This document shows, one piece after another, positions 1 to 11,149 of a stretch of DNA of 64,000 bases (positions are counted from its first letter, which is position 1; each line of letters starts with the position of its first letter). The position numbers and the translations under genes are program-made. The notes beneath the pieces were generated by a model. It did no database searches and had not been told where the DNA came from. It saw only the letters and a program-made list of their open reading frames with translations. Source of the stretch: Tetrastigma voinierianum (lineage: Eukaryota; Streptophyta; Magnoliopsida; Vitales; Vitaceae); NCBI GenBank assembly GCA_016808115.1, contig JAEQBH010000647.1:558001-622000 (forward strand), read 5' to 3'.

Positions 1-1740
1 AGATCGAGCCTCGTTATTGAGAAATTGATTCATCCTCAATCTGGGTTAGAAACAAGAAACAACAAAGTTGGCGTGAATCTTACAGCAACATTCCTTCTGT
101 TCACGGTTAAATTTCTGGATTATTTGATTAAAAGAGCTTTTTTGAAGAAATGAAATGAGCTTTTCAAAAACTAAATTTCGGAAATCTAATGGCTGGTTTG
201 TTCTTTTTACTTAATAGCTTGTATTTAGCTAAATCCAGTATAAGGGTTAATAGAATTAAATATTAAATCGTTTGGTTTTCTAATATTATATTTTTATTAA
301 TTATTAAAGTGTTTGTTTTTTACATGTTTAAAATCAATATCTTAAATATATTAAAAAAATAATTTAAGTCAGTACATGTTTGTGTAATGATATAACTTTG
401 ATTTTTTTTAAAAATATAAATATTTATTTTTTTAAAAAAATAGAAATATTTGGTTAAAATATCTTAAATAACTAAAAATTTGTAAAGTTAATAATCATTT
501 CCATGTTTTTTCTAAGAATGACTTGTAATTGACAAAAATGTTATTTGTCATTTCATGTATTTAAATGACTATTTTTACAAAAAAAAACAATGATGATATT
601 TTTGTCAAAACGAGGTACAAAATTAACAAAGGATTAGATTTTCTAAATTTATTTTTCAAAAGGTCTTTTCATGGAATCACTTTTATTATGAGAAATAAAA
701 TATTTATATAGTATATATAAATATATTAAATTATTTACAAAAAATTAAAATGATAAAATTATTATGATAATAATTTATTATTATCATTCTTAAAAGAATA
801 ATTATTTTATTTATTTATTTTTATATAACTAAAATATAATGTATAAAATTAATAATTTAAAAAATAGTATATTGATGTAAACAAAATTAAAAAATATTTA
901 GTGTTTTTAAAATATTATGAAATATTTTATGTGGATTTTAAAAGATTTTATGCAGATTCTAAAGTATGGCTTTCAAAAATTCAAAAATAAGTTATACAAA
1001 AATTTAAAAAAGAAAAAAACTGTCTTAAGTCCGAAAGCAATCATAAATAAGCCAAAAAAGCAATAGTCCTCTAATCCTTCATCCATTTTGATCTCCTTTT
1101 GACAAAAATACAGTTATTATTATTTTTATATAAAAATAACTCTTTCTTTTTAAGAATATGTAAATAGATGAAATGGTTGTCCACATGCCTAGCTTAGGTA
1201 GAGTCTTCAAAATTTAAAAAGGGAGTACATTCAGGGAGGGAAGGGGTCCCCGATTCAAGTCATAGTATGAACTGTTTATTATATTGGAACAAAGCTCTTA
1301 GTTGTCAACAAAAAGATGAAATAGCTAAAGACACTTTTATCCATAATGAGTCATTCTTAAAAAAAACATGAAAAGTGTTAGATTTATAAAATTTGAGGTC
1401 TTTTAACCAAATATTTCTAAATTTTTTTATGAGATTTTTTTCTCCATTTTTTTTTTAAGAGAAAAATAATTTCATTAATTCAAACCAATAATACATTGAT
1501 AGAAACATATAATCAAAATCGCTAAAAACTCTAAGAAATAAAACAACATTCAAAGCTAGTGAAGATAACGAATTTGACTCAAACCCATATTCGATACTGC
1601 CAAACATATACATTAACAAGCAAGAACCTACGATTTTAATAAACGTGTTGAATAAATCAAGTAAGAAAAACTCCCTTAACAATAGGGACCCATTACGATT
1701 TACAAAATATAAAAGGTTTAGAAAATAATGGAGAAAACCA
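1..1740. other. AT-rich intergenic DNA, no gene seen
   Basis: This stretch is very AT-rich with poly-A/T runs and stops in all frames. I see no coding similarity. The only structured piece is a weak tRNA-derived SINE-like segment near 1183-1315, listed separately. Confidence 0.6.
1183..1315 (+). repeat. possible tRNA-derived SINE remnant
   Basis: A box-A-like string (tagcttaggtaga) is followed about 60 bp later by a box-B-like string (gattcaagtca), the arrangement of an RNA polymerase III internal promoter in plant SINEs. Boundaries, target duplication and tail are not clear, so this is only a candidate. Confidence 0.25.
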
Positions 1741-1823
1741 TTTAAAAAATATTACAAGAAAAGATTTAATTATAAATGAGGAATATTACACATAATATAC
1801 CAAGAGACAAAAGCAACTACAAA

Positions 1824-1865
1824 TGTTGGAAATATGGAGAATTAGGTTGTTATAGTAATGAATGT
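1824..1865 (+). pseudogene. zinc-knuckle remnant of viral coat region
   Basis: Fourteen codons read CWKYGELGCYSNEC, then a stop. Spacing is that of a CCHC nucleic-acid-binding knuckle, but the second cysteine position holds tyrosine and the histidine position holds cysteine, so the zinc site is lost. In caulimovirids this motif lies at the end of the coat protein domain, just before the protease, which fits its place here. Confidence 0.65.
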
Positions 1866-2934
1866 TAAAAAGATAAAAAGACATTTATCATATAGGGGGA
1901 TAAAATAAGGAAGATGATTTAGAAAGTATATTAAGTTTTGACAATGAAATGAGTAATATTTATAGTGAGAATAATAACAGTTTCTTAGAGAGTGATACAG
2001 AATGAGCAAGGAAATAATTGAGGAGGATGATATTTATGAATTTAAAGTTATTAGTGGAAAAGAAGATCATGAAGGATATAGATTAAAAAACACTTTGATA
2101 ATAGAAAATTACGTAAAATCCGTAGCCTAAATTCTTGATCCAAAGCTCAGGAGAAGAATTACTAAGATACCCAATAAAATATATACATAAAAATATACAA
2201 TCAATGAATACTCAAAAAGATAAAAAGCAAGATAACAATTAACAAACTAAATGAACATAAAGCTCAATTTATTAACAAAAGAAACTATAAATGAAACATT
2301 AAGTAAGATAAAAAGAAAAAGGAAAGTGGATGATATTTGTTAATAATGTGATAATAATAAAAGCATTATTCCCTAAAAATCTAAATACGCTAATCGTCCT
2401 AAGTTTACATGATAAAATACTAATATAAACACATGAAAGTCACCTAGGAAGTATTTAAGGAAATTTAGCATATACAAAATTGATGTTCACATGTTACCCA
2501 AATTATAATATTAATCTATGAGATAAAGATTTTAATAATAGTTTAAGTTTATATTTCAAATTCTTAAGGAATGATTTTATGAAATAAGATAATAATGTAA
2601 TGACAATGTATTATAGTGCTTTGTACAAACTATCAAACTCAAATTATGGAAGAATTTACCAAGATAAACCATTTATTGAAATTAGTGATGAATGTAGAGA
2701 AATTGTTGAAAGAATAGAACCTCAAAAGTTGGATATAATAGAAATAAATTAAACTATATTTTAAGTCTGAAGATAATATTCTTTAAAGAAGATTATATAC
2801 AAAAATCTATTTACCCATATTTAGGGGAACTTAATATAAATATAAACTCAAAATGATACAGAGAAGAACAAAGAATAAGAGAAGAAATGCATTCATCTTT
2901 CCTAATAAAATGAAATTATTATAATGGAGAAAGA

Positions 2935-3080
2935 GAAATTGAGAATGCAAAAATTATAATAGATACTGGTGCTAGTTGCAATCATATCCAAGCTGATAAA
3001 TGTGAAATGACAGGAAGTATAACAAGCACATATATTTTTAAGAATTATAATGACTAAATATTATAATGTAATTTAAAGGT
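2935..3080 (+). pseudogene. viral aspartic protease core remnant
   Basis: The reading IIIDTGASCN at about 2953-2982 contains the D-T-G-A-S catalytic signature of retroviral-type aspartic proteases. Flanking sequence contains stops. It lies between the knuckle and the reverse transcriptase, the normal order. The active-site triplet survives, but no open protein does. Confidence 0.7.
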
Positions 3081-3938
3081 AGAAATACTCATAAGATTAC
3101 AAGGAATAGCCTTTTTGGTAGATTGCCATGATGATAGAATGCAATGGACATTATGATTCTGAGCCAGTTTCCTAGATAGATTAGATAAATATAGGATTAC
3201 TAAAGAAGGAATATAAATATATAGTGAAAACATATGTATTTTATTGGAAAGGCAAAAATGAAATAAATTACATTCCTCGCTATGGTTTTTATAATCATAA
3301 ATATCCCATAGGGTAAGTTATATACATGTAGATTAATAGATATAAGTTCATAAATAACAATATTTAAAAGTTTTTTATTAAAAGAATAGAAAGACACTAA
3401 AATCTCTATAAAATGTGTAACTGAAAATAAAGAAAAGATTACAAAACAAAAAGAAAGTGTGCAAATAATGATCTAGAATAAAATAGTTAAAATAAGAAAA
3501 GTTTATCAATATGACAATATAGAATGCGATATTATATTAAGAAATGACTTTTTATAACAATTCTCAATATATCAACAAATGATATATACTATAATGTTTA
3601 AAACACCTTGTTAACCACGGGATAAAAGTACCTAGAATATTAAAACCCTTTAGAATAAATTATGACCAAAATACTAGAAAATGGAGGGCATAAAAAATAA
3701 ATACATCTATTACTTATAAAGTCGTAGTCCATGACATATGTGAAAAATTGAAAGAAAATTTTAGCAATAGCCAATTGAAATATTAGGAAAAGACAAAAAT
3801 ATACTGTAAGTTAGAAATGATAGATCTTGACAAAATTATTTGAGTAAGACCAATAATATATTCACAAGAGGATATAGAAGCCCACATAGTGTTTCATGCT
3901 TTATGGTGTTAAAACATAATAAATAGTTATGAAGGTTA

Positions 3939-4307
3939 ATGATGATAAATTATAAGGAGATTAATAAGAATACTAAATTTGACGGATATTATATTCCAAA
4001 TAAGGGAATTTTAATAAATTTAGCAAAAAGGAAAAACTATTACAGTAAATTTGACTATAAATCAAGATTTTGGCAAATAAAAATGGATAATGACATTATA
4101 CCTATTACAGTTTTTAGCACTCCCAGAGACCATTATGAATGGATGGTAATGCATGTTGGATTAAAAAACGCTCCTAAAATTTTCCAAAGAAAAATGGATA
4201 AAATATTCTCAGAATATTCGAATTTTATAATAGTCTATATTGATGATATTTTATGTTCAAAACAAAAGATGACGTTAAAAACATTTGGGATATCTTTACA
4301 ACACTAA
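3939..4307 (+). pseudogene. viral reverse transcriptase fragment
   Basis: The longest open stretch of the viral copy (122 codons) is a reverse transcriptase palm/fingers segment. Visible motifs are a first catalytic aspartate in FDYKSRFWQIKMD (about residues 38-50), GLKNAPKIFQRKMD (74-87) and the YIDD box (residues 100-103). The C-terminal part leaves frame after DDILCSKQ. Similarity continues downstream in other frames through the connection to RNase H. The family is reverse transcriptases of plant pararetroviruses; a gypsy origin is less likely because no integrase follows. It is truncated and non-functional as it stands. Confidence 0.8.
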
Positions 4308-4599
4308 GTGTAAAACCAATAGTATTATATTATCGAGGCAATGGTAGGATATCAAGAAAAAGGTAATAGAATTTTTAGGAATGATCATAGATACTAAAGG
4401 AATAAAATTACAACCCCAATTAGCCGAAAAAATAAAAGATTTCTTTGACGAATTAAGAACTAAAGAAATGATACAAAAAAAATTTAGGATGCTTAAATTA
4501 TTCCTTTGATTTTATTAAGGATTTAGCTAAGGAAAATGAGGAATTACATAAATTATTAACAAACAAAATCCAAACAGGATGGAGTGAAAGACATACAAA

Positions 4600-5045
4600 A
4601 ATAGTTAAAAGACTAAAGGATATATGTTCCAATTTACCAAAACTTAGACTACCCAATGAAAATGACAATTTAATATTACAAATAGATACTTCAAATAAGT
4701 ATTGAGCAACTATTTTAAAAATAGATTTAGGATAAATATGTAGATCTGCAAATGGAACTTTTAATAATAATCAAATTAATTATGAAATTAATGAAAAGGA
4801 ATTACTTGAAATAATATGAGGAATTAATAAATTTGATATATTCTTGTTACATAAACTTTTTATAATAGAAACTGATAACACTCAAGTTGCAGGATTCATA
4901 AGGAATAACACAGAAATGAAAAGATACGCCAAGACATTCAGATGACAACTCTTAACTTATTACAATTTCAAGATTGTTCATTTAAAAGGAAATAATAATT
5001 TCAAGATTGAGCAGGAATGTCGAATAACATTCAGGAACTGCGAAG
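4600..5045 (+). pseudogene. viral RNase H remnant
   Basis: The reading LQIDTSNKY (about 4677-4703) holds the first RNase H acidic residue and is followed at once by a stop. Further on, ELLEII, then a stop, then GINKFDIFLL and FIIETDNTQV match the E and D blocks of the domain. At least three in-frame stops interrupt it. It is the expected C-terminal domain after the reverse transcriptase. Confidence 0.65.
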
Positions 5046-5193
5046 AATCGTCATCGATATGAATGAAGGAATGAATATAATTGTAGAAAATTATAATGTT
5101 CTTATATTAATTGAAGAAAAAGTAACAAACTTACAAAAAGATATTAATAACATAAGAACCAAGTCATATATGACCTAAAATCCCCTTGAAAAA

Positions 5194-6120
5194 TGTAAAA
5201 CCCGTGAAAAAAAATCAATTTTTCTGAAAAATGGTAAAACGGTAATTTGACACTATAGTACAGGTGACGAAACGGACTTCACCGTTGAATTCATCTCACG
5301 AAATCTAGTTATTCAGTTGAATTTAGTCAATTTCGATTGTCGACTTCAATGCCAAGACAGACGGGTGACACATGGGGTGGTGCCACATGGCATGACTAGG
5401 GGTTGCCACATGACACCATGGGAGAAGGACACATGGCATGAGAGCCATGTGGTGTGGAGAGTGCTACCTAGAACATGTGTCCATGTGACACATGGACCAT
5501 GGAAGTGTGATAATATGGCAAGATGACAAGAGAGCAAGAGGCTTCCTCTCACTTGAAGGAAATCAAACAATCCGATGGGAAAGGGGAAAAGAAAAGAAAA
5601 GGGAAAAAAAAAGGAAAAGAGAAAAAAAAAGAAGAAAATGAAGAAAGGAAAGAAAATGAGGAAAAAAAAGAGGAGGAAAATCGTGCGTGGAGGAGAAAAG
5701 AAAAAGGGCTTCGATTCCCGGTGTTACGATGATCGGAAGACGTTAGTCTGAGAATTAAAGTTGGTTTATTCGACGAGAGCTACGAGTAGGTGTAAAAAAC
5801 AAAAGAGGTAGGGGTTTCTCCTACACTAGTTATTTCTTGCCTAGTGGCCATGTAATGGTCATTTTGGTTCAGCTCTAATCCTGGGTGGTTGTGTTCTATC
5901 ACGTCAAAGACCCGACCTTTGTTTAGAGATAGAAATTTCACCTCGTTACCCGTGGTAAACGGGTTACGACCGAAATGTACGGGCATCTAGCCCGCCGTAA
6001 CCATGGGATGATCACCCCGACCGAACCTGACCGCTTTGGGGGTTTGGGATGGCCAAGTGTTGGGCCGGGTGGTGTTTGTGCTGGGGTCTGAAGAATTTCA
6101 CACACCCATGCGAATCGCAA
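5194..6120 (+). repeat. LTR-head module, copy 1 (927 bp)
   Basis: Module 1 has a TG start, a conserved block (gacgaaacggacttcaccgt), a stretch dense in cacatgg/ccatgtg words (5355-5510), a purine-only tract (about 5575-5710), an acgagctacgagtaggtg-type block and an end close to cacacccatgcga. Copies 2 and 3 repeat these blocks in the same order. Confidence 0.8.
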
Positions 6121-7091
6121 TGTATAACCTGAGAAAAAAATTAAATTTTTTTCTAAAAAATGACAAAATGGTAATTTGCCGCTATAGTACAGGTGGAAAA
6201 TCTTGAAATTTTCTAGATCTCGGGTGACGAAACGGACTTCACCGTTGAATTCGTCTCGCGAAATCTAGTTACTCAGTTGAATTTCATTGAATTTCAAGAT
6301 TGTTTAATTTCACGTTTTGAGGCACCGGAAATGGCCTGGGATGACACATGGATGGCGCTATACTACATTTACTCAGGGCTACCGCACGACACCACGAGGA
6401 AGGACATACGCAGATGCAGAGCCATGCAGGGTAGTGCCACCTATAACATGTGTCCATGTGACACATGAAAAGATGAATAGTAAAGTGAGAGGAAGTTTTC
6501 TCTCACTTGAAGGAAATCAAACAATCCGGTGGGGAAGGGGAAAAGAAAAGAAAAGGGAAAAAGAAGGAAATGAGAAAAAAGAGAAGAAAATGAAGAAATG
6601 AACGAAAAGGAGGAAAAAAAAAAGAGATGAGGAAAACCGTGCGTGGAGGAGAAAAAAAAATGGCTCTAATTCCCGTTGTTCCAACGGTTGGAAGTCGTTA
6701 GTCCAAAATTAAAAATGGCCTTACTGACAAGAAAGCCTACGGTGCAGTGTCAAAAAACAAAAGAAAAAGGGTGCTTTCCTATTGACCGATTATTTCGCTC
6801 TAGCGGCAATGTGGTACATTTTAGTTCACCTTCAATCTTGGGTAATGTGGTTTATTGACGATTAAGGACCGGACCTAGTGTTTCGAGACATAAATTCTAG
6901 ACCTCTTAGCTACTCGCGTGTAGCCTTGGTTACGACTAGGCGTGGCTAGGTATCCAAACTCGCCTCGTAACCATGGACGACCGCCCTGGACCGAACCCGT
7001 GACCGCTTCAGGGTTCGCTGGCCGAAGGTCGTCGTGGGTGTACCGTCGGTTTTGGGGAACCAACAATTCTCCCACACCCATGCGACCTGAG
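6121..7091 (+). repeat. LTR-head module, copy 2 (971 bp)
   Basis: This module begins exactly where copy 1 ends and has the same order of blocks, including the purine tract at about 6530-6665 and the terminal cccacacccatgcgacc. It is diverged from copy 1 by scattered substitutions and indels, so the tandem arrangement is not recent. Confidence 0.8.
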
Positions 7092-8030
7092 TGTAAAACC
7101 CTGAAAGGCACCAATTTTTTATAAAAACGGAAACGACTTACCGCTACAAGATGTGGAAAATCTAGAAATTTCCTAGATCTCGGATGACGAAACAGACTTC
7201 ACCGTTGAATTTGTTTCGCGAAATCTAGTTACTTGATTGAATTGCCAATTCCGCACATCGAAATTTCACGCTTTTTCTCGAAAGACCGGAACGCCACTGC
7301 CGACACACATGCACATTGCACGGTACTCACAGGCGTGACACATGACAATTACTTGGGAGAAGGACACATACATGAGAGCCACGTGCATACGAGCGTGCCA
7401 CCTAGAACATGTGTCCATGTGACACATGGACCATGGAAGATGTGACACATGGCAGACATATGAGATCGAGGAAGCCTGGCCACTGGGCGAAACCAAACAA
7501 TTTGGCGGGGAAGGGGAAAAGAAAAGAAAAGGGAAAAAATAAGAAAAGGAGAAAAAATAGAAGAAATGGAAGAAATGAAAGAAAAAGAGGAAAAAAAAAG
7601 CGAGACGGCGAAACTACGCTGCGGAGGAGAAAAAAAAGGCTCCACCTCAAAGGTTCCACCGCCAAGACGCACCCGAGAATACCAGTGCTCGTTTACTCGA
7701 CGAGCTACGAGTAGGTGCCAAAAACAAAAGAGGTAGGGTTTCTCCTACACTGCTATTTACCTAGTGGTCATAAGGGTTATTTTGGCTTCAGCTCTAATCT
7801 TGGGTTGTGTTTATTGATCAAGGACCCACCCAGTGTTTCTCGGTGACAAATTCTCGACTCCGCTTCCCGCAGCCTGGTTACGACCGACGGGTCAGCATCT
7901 AGCCTTCCCAGAGCTAAGGATGATTAGCGTCCCGACTAAACCCGCATTGTTTGCCGCTTGGGCTTGCCGAAGGTCGGGCCGTAAGCGCGAAGGCTGGTTT
8001 CAAGGCCCTCGAACACTTTCGCACACCCAC
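7092..8030 (+). repeat. LTR-head module, copy 3
   Basis: It abuts copy 2. It carries the same promoter-like head, the cacatg-rich stretch, and the purine tract at about 7505-7640. Unlike copies 1 and 2 it continues past the cacaccca block into the rest of an LTR, so it is probably the parent copy. Confidence 0.75.
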
Positions 8031-8539
8031 GACCGGCACTTTCGACTTCGGACGACCATAACTTTCTCGTCTGAACTCCGATTTGCACGTTCTTGGACTC
8101 TACGAAAAACTCTTTGAGTCTAGAATTTAACCATATATCAGTGAATGGCATTTAGTGCTTATAGTTTCAGATGTTTTCCTGCTCTTGTAAAAAAATTTAT
8201 TTGTAGATTGTTTTGTGGGCATTGCTTATGCCACAATTGATAAAGGGTACCAAGTTATCCTTGCTTGTATGATTGATACTTGGTGTTGTTATATGCTTGA
8301 GATGCATGAAAAGTGAATAACATGTTTATTTTATTGTGAAACATGTTGAGATATATGTGTTAGACATATGGAAATTAAATGGGAATAATTATATGTATTA
8401 AATATGATTATCCACGATAATTGGCATGAAGTATGATTTTGAATTGTTGCACATGACATTCATTGTGCATGTAGCATGAGATACATGCAAATGATTATTG
8501 CATTGCATTTATGTAATCTGACACGCATGACATAGGTGT

Positions 8540-8640
8540 GAGTGCATGGTAGAGATCGACACTATGTTTGGTGTTCAATGGTATGTCGTGAGTACATGGT
8601 AGATCGACATTGTGTTTGGTATTCGATGGTGGGCTTGGTA
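8540..8640 (+). repeat. 50-bp tandem duplication inside LTR
   Basis: The string gagtgcatggtag at 8540 returns as gagtacatggtag at 8590, each followed by a similar agatcgaca(c/t)t(a/g)tgtttggt segment. Two imperfect units of about 50 bp. Confidence 0.75.
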
Positions 8641-9490
8641 AAATGGGACAACGTCCAAAATGAGTCTCTACAAATACATAAAAAGAAAAATGAAACAAAA
8701 AGACGGCAGGTTGGTATAGCAGGAAGTAGATACCTTAGGTGAAAAACTCAATATTCTTGGTTAGACATATATATATCCAAGGATGAAAGTTCGCGAAAGT
8801 GTCGGAAGGCGTGCGAAGCCTGTGGTGAGAACCCGGAAATTCGCTACTCATAAAAACACACGGGACTTGGTAAAAACAGTTTAATATTGTAGTCATCTAA
8901 TGGATTTTTGATTTATAAACAAAAAGCTTTGTTTTGGAAAAAATGGTTATTGATGGAACATAAATTACGTTTTCACACTTGGTATGGTGCATGTGTGAGG
9001 GAGTCGGTGAGTACCGAGACATGATTGTGGTGAGTCACATTTTCAACGCTAAATACGTGCACATTCAGCAGTGAATATGCATGCTTACATGAATGTGCGA
9101 AATGGCATTGCATATGCACTTAGGCTGAGGACTGTAGAATTATTCTCTACCTGACACGCGTCTCACCCCGCCGCGACCACATTTCGTGCACAGACGTACT
9201 GAGGACTAATAGAGGCCTTAATTACGTAAGAAAGTCCGATTGTGGCTTCTGGGTATTGTTTTGAAACGATCTATATGTTCCAAAGAGCGCTGCTAATAAA
9301 CTCTATGAATCACAGATATAGCTTGTATACGGGATATGGAGAGACTAATCTCCGTGTGGTCATTACTACTTAATGGTACCGACGTGGTCATGGATATACC
9401 GCTATACAGTTGTATATCGAGTACTCCCCGAACAAACGAGACTCACCGATTTTCAGAAAATACGTGATCTCGATAAATGGGACACAACAG

Positions 9491-9505
9491 CAGGGTATCG
9501 AGCCA
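9491..9505 (+). other. primer-binding-site-like sequence
   Basis: The string cagggtatcgagcca resembles the tRNA-iMet-complementary primer site (tggtatcagagcc type) used by many plant LTR elements, with mismatches. Its position after the LTR-like body and before a gag-like ATG supports the reading. Confidence 0.4.
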
Positions 9506-9659
9506 CCCGACCACAGGACTCGCAGTCGACGAAGTTGTCAACGACCCCGGCCGTACACCACAAAAACGCTTTTAAATTGCAGAACAATGGCGACAGTAAG
9601 ACAGCCTCTGCCTCCAGACTAAAAACATCAAGAAGGTAGGCTTGAATATGTCGTCCCAT

Positions 9660-10320
9660 TTGGGAAAAAGCTAGACAACAATAATTGCTGATAACATTAG
9701 GACATGAGATATATCATTATCTAAAGACAAAAATATCTCAAAAAGTATCCAGGAAATGTCTATCCCTCGAAATGATGAAAGCCTAAAAAATAACAGTCTT
9801 GCAAAGGACAAACTCCCTTCAAAAGGAAAAAATACTGATGAAATCCTCTTTTTTCCCAAAGAAAAAACATAAAAAAATACCCATAAATCCCATTTATGAA
9901 TTCATTTATAACAACCCCAATGGAAAAGGATATTACCAGACTCTTCGATTGAATCCATTTATCCCCGAATAATGATAATAGACCAAGCAGATCCTATTCT
10001 CATCCAAAATTCAATAGATTACGTTTTGTTGAACGAATCTACCTGGGTAAAGATTGCAATGAAATCCCATATGACACTTTAAAATCTCAGTTGTGTAACC
10101 TGATACAAAACTAGAACTGTTATGCTATGTTTTTTAGTATAAGTCCTAAATATAATGAAAACAACGGAATAGTCATCAAGGTTTTCCATGTGATAACACT
10201 TAATTCTAGTGAAAAAAACAAGGTCCAAATAAATGACAACAAACCCAAGAAAATTGGTCAACTAAATAGGCAATAGATAAAGACAAAAAGAGCACTAGGA
10301 GTGAAAGAGATGCTTGAAAG
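9660..10320 (+). pseudogene. coding-like A-rich remnant, possibly more of the pararetrovirus
   Basis: Long nearly open stretches alternate between frames, for example KDKNISKSIQEMSIP near 9725, FNRLRFVERIYLGKDCNEIP near 10010, and SPKYNENNGIVIKVFHVITL near 10140. Composition matches the viral remnant at 1741-5165 and the orientation is the same, so the LTR element may have inserted into one viral copy. I do not recognise a specific domain. A host-derived fragment cannot be excluded. Confidence 0.35.
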
Positions 10321-10325
10321 AATGA

Positions 10326-10595
10326 CAACTTAAGAAAAAGAGTTGTTCAATCCATTGTGCTACCAGCGACCCGGATGATGCTTGTTGGAGGTGGAAAAAC
10401 AAGAGGCTATCGGATGAAGCCATTGAAGCAATCTCTAACCTCGGTTACCAAATCCTAATCCGCTTGTTTCGGGACTCTGATAAGTTGATTACGATACAGC
10501 AATGGACGTATTTTGAATACGTACAATTCCAGACCCTACAGTTAGTCCATTTGCTTGCTGGTTTCTGCAGAAGGGAAGATATAGAGATAGAGAGA
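10326..10595 (+). other. unidentified 90-codon open stretch
   Basis: One + frame is open from 10326 to a stop just past 10590, reading for example SDPDDACWRWKNKRLSDEAI. I recognise no family. It directly precedes the captured carboxylesterase fragment and may be part of a captured transcript or chance. Confidence 0.2.
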
Positions 10596-10830
10596 TGCTG
10601 ACCGTTGCGATGAAGCTCTACAGCGTCTTTTTTAAATTCCTCCTCAAACACCGTTTGCAGAACCGAATCCAGGCTCCCTCCGACGATAACAACCAGTTCG
10701 GAATGACTTCCCGACCCGAGGAGTCCATTGCAGCCGCCAACCCATCCTTACGGGGTTGCCACCAAGGATATTCATATCGATTCGTTCACCTCGCTTTCTG
10801 CCCGATACGTCCTGCGCGAGGCCCGTGTTT
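10595..10830 (+). pseudogene. carboxylesterase CXE11/16-like N-terminal fragment
   Basis: The reading from the ATG at 10595 contains MKLYSVFFKFLLKHRLQNRI and EESIAAANPS, closely like the N-terminus of plant carboxylesterases of the CXE11/CXE16 class (alpha/beta-hydrolase fold, cytosolic). After about residue 54 the match continues one frame over as GVATKDIHIDSFTSLSAR, showing a small deletion and frameshift near 10750. The hydrolase core with its HGG and catalytic triad is absent, so this is only the first ~75 codons of a gene normally over 300. It runs directly into an unrelated acetyltransferase fragment. Assignment rests on recalled family similarity and is fairly firm. Confidence 0.65.
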
Positions 10831-10900
10831 TCCGACCGAAATAATTTTAAGACGGGATGGGAGGCTAGGAACCGATATTCTTCAAGTGCTTCCGCTGTCC

Positions 10901-11062
10901 TCCAGAATCTCTGTACGTCCATTTAAGCTTTCCGACGTGGCGGACTTCACGTCATGGGCCGGCGACGACAGAGTAACGCGCTATCTAAGATGGAACACCA
11001 TCACCTCCCGGGAAGAGGCAGTCAAGTATCTGACGGAGGTGGCTGAAAGTCTATTTCAGGTA
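10901..11062 (+). pseudogene. GNAT (RimJ/RimL-type) acetyltransferase N-terminal fragment
   Basis: The reading SRISVRPFKLSDVADFTSWA then GDDRVTRYLRWNTITSREEA matches the start of the small plant GNAT proteins annotated as p20-like N-acetyltransferases. Only the first ~50 residues (strand 1 and helices 1-2) are present. The acetyl-CoA loop (Q/RxxGxG/A) and the rest of the fold are missing; after EVAES the reading becomes unrelated. It is in the same frame as the upstream carboxylesterase start, giving an accidental 184-codon reading frame. The family assignment is good; function is not expected. Confidence 0.75.
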
Positions 11063-11149
11063 TATAAACCAACACCTCTTCTTCAATGTCCCTATACATA
11101 TTTACCTACCACTCTGTTTGGTTGCTCAGAAAATGGAATATACTTTTAA

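Larger units (their letters stand above)
1741..5165 (+). mobile_element. decayed endogenous pararetrovirus (Caulimoviridae-like)
   Basis: Successive blocks on the + strand follow the order of a plant pararetrovirus polyprotein: a zinc-knuckle-like motif (1824-1865), an aspartic protease core (about 2953-2982), reverse transcriptase (3939-4307) and RNase H (about 4600-5045). Between and inside the blocks there are many stops and frame changes, so no functional protein can be made. The A-rich composition fits such integrated viruses. There are no LTRs around it and no integrase block, which argues against a Ty3/gypsy element. Genus is not determined. A coding-like stretch at 9660-10320, beyond the LTR element, may be another part of the same copy. 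Confidence 0.8.
5194..9650 (+). mobile_element. LTR retrotransposon remnant with tandemly repeated LTR head
   Basis: The LTR-type start tgtaaaacccg occurs at 5194, as tgtataacctg at 6121 and as tgtaaaaccctg at 7092, each opening a ~0.93-0.97 kb module of the same layout. The third module runs on into a longer LTR-like body (8030-9490) and a primer-binding-site-like string at 9491-9505, followed by what may be the beginning of gag (ATG at 9587, MATVRQPLPPD, then stop). Similarity stops near 9650. This suggests a Ty3/gypsy-type element reduced to LTR plus about 150 bp of internal DNA. A clear target duplication was not found. A related LTR head lies at 45424. Confidence 0.65.

Noticed and set aside
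5317..7714. Many short ORFs with poly-K/R/E stretches
   Set aside because: They come from the purine-only tracts and the cacatg-rich blocks of the LTR-head modules and recur in each copy.
10644..10922. 92-codon minus-strand ORF over the carboxylesterase fragment
   Set aside because: It is a shadow of the + strand fragment, which has recognisable protein similarity.
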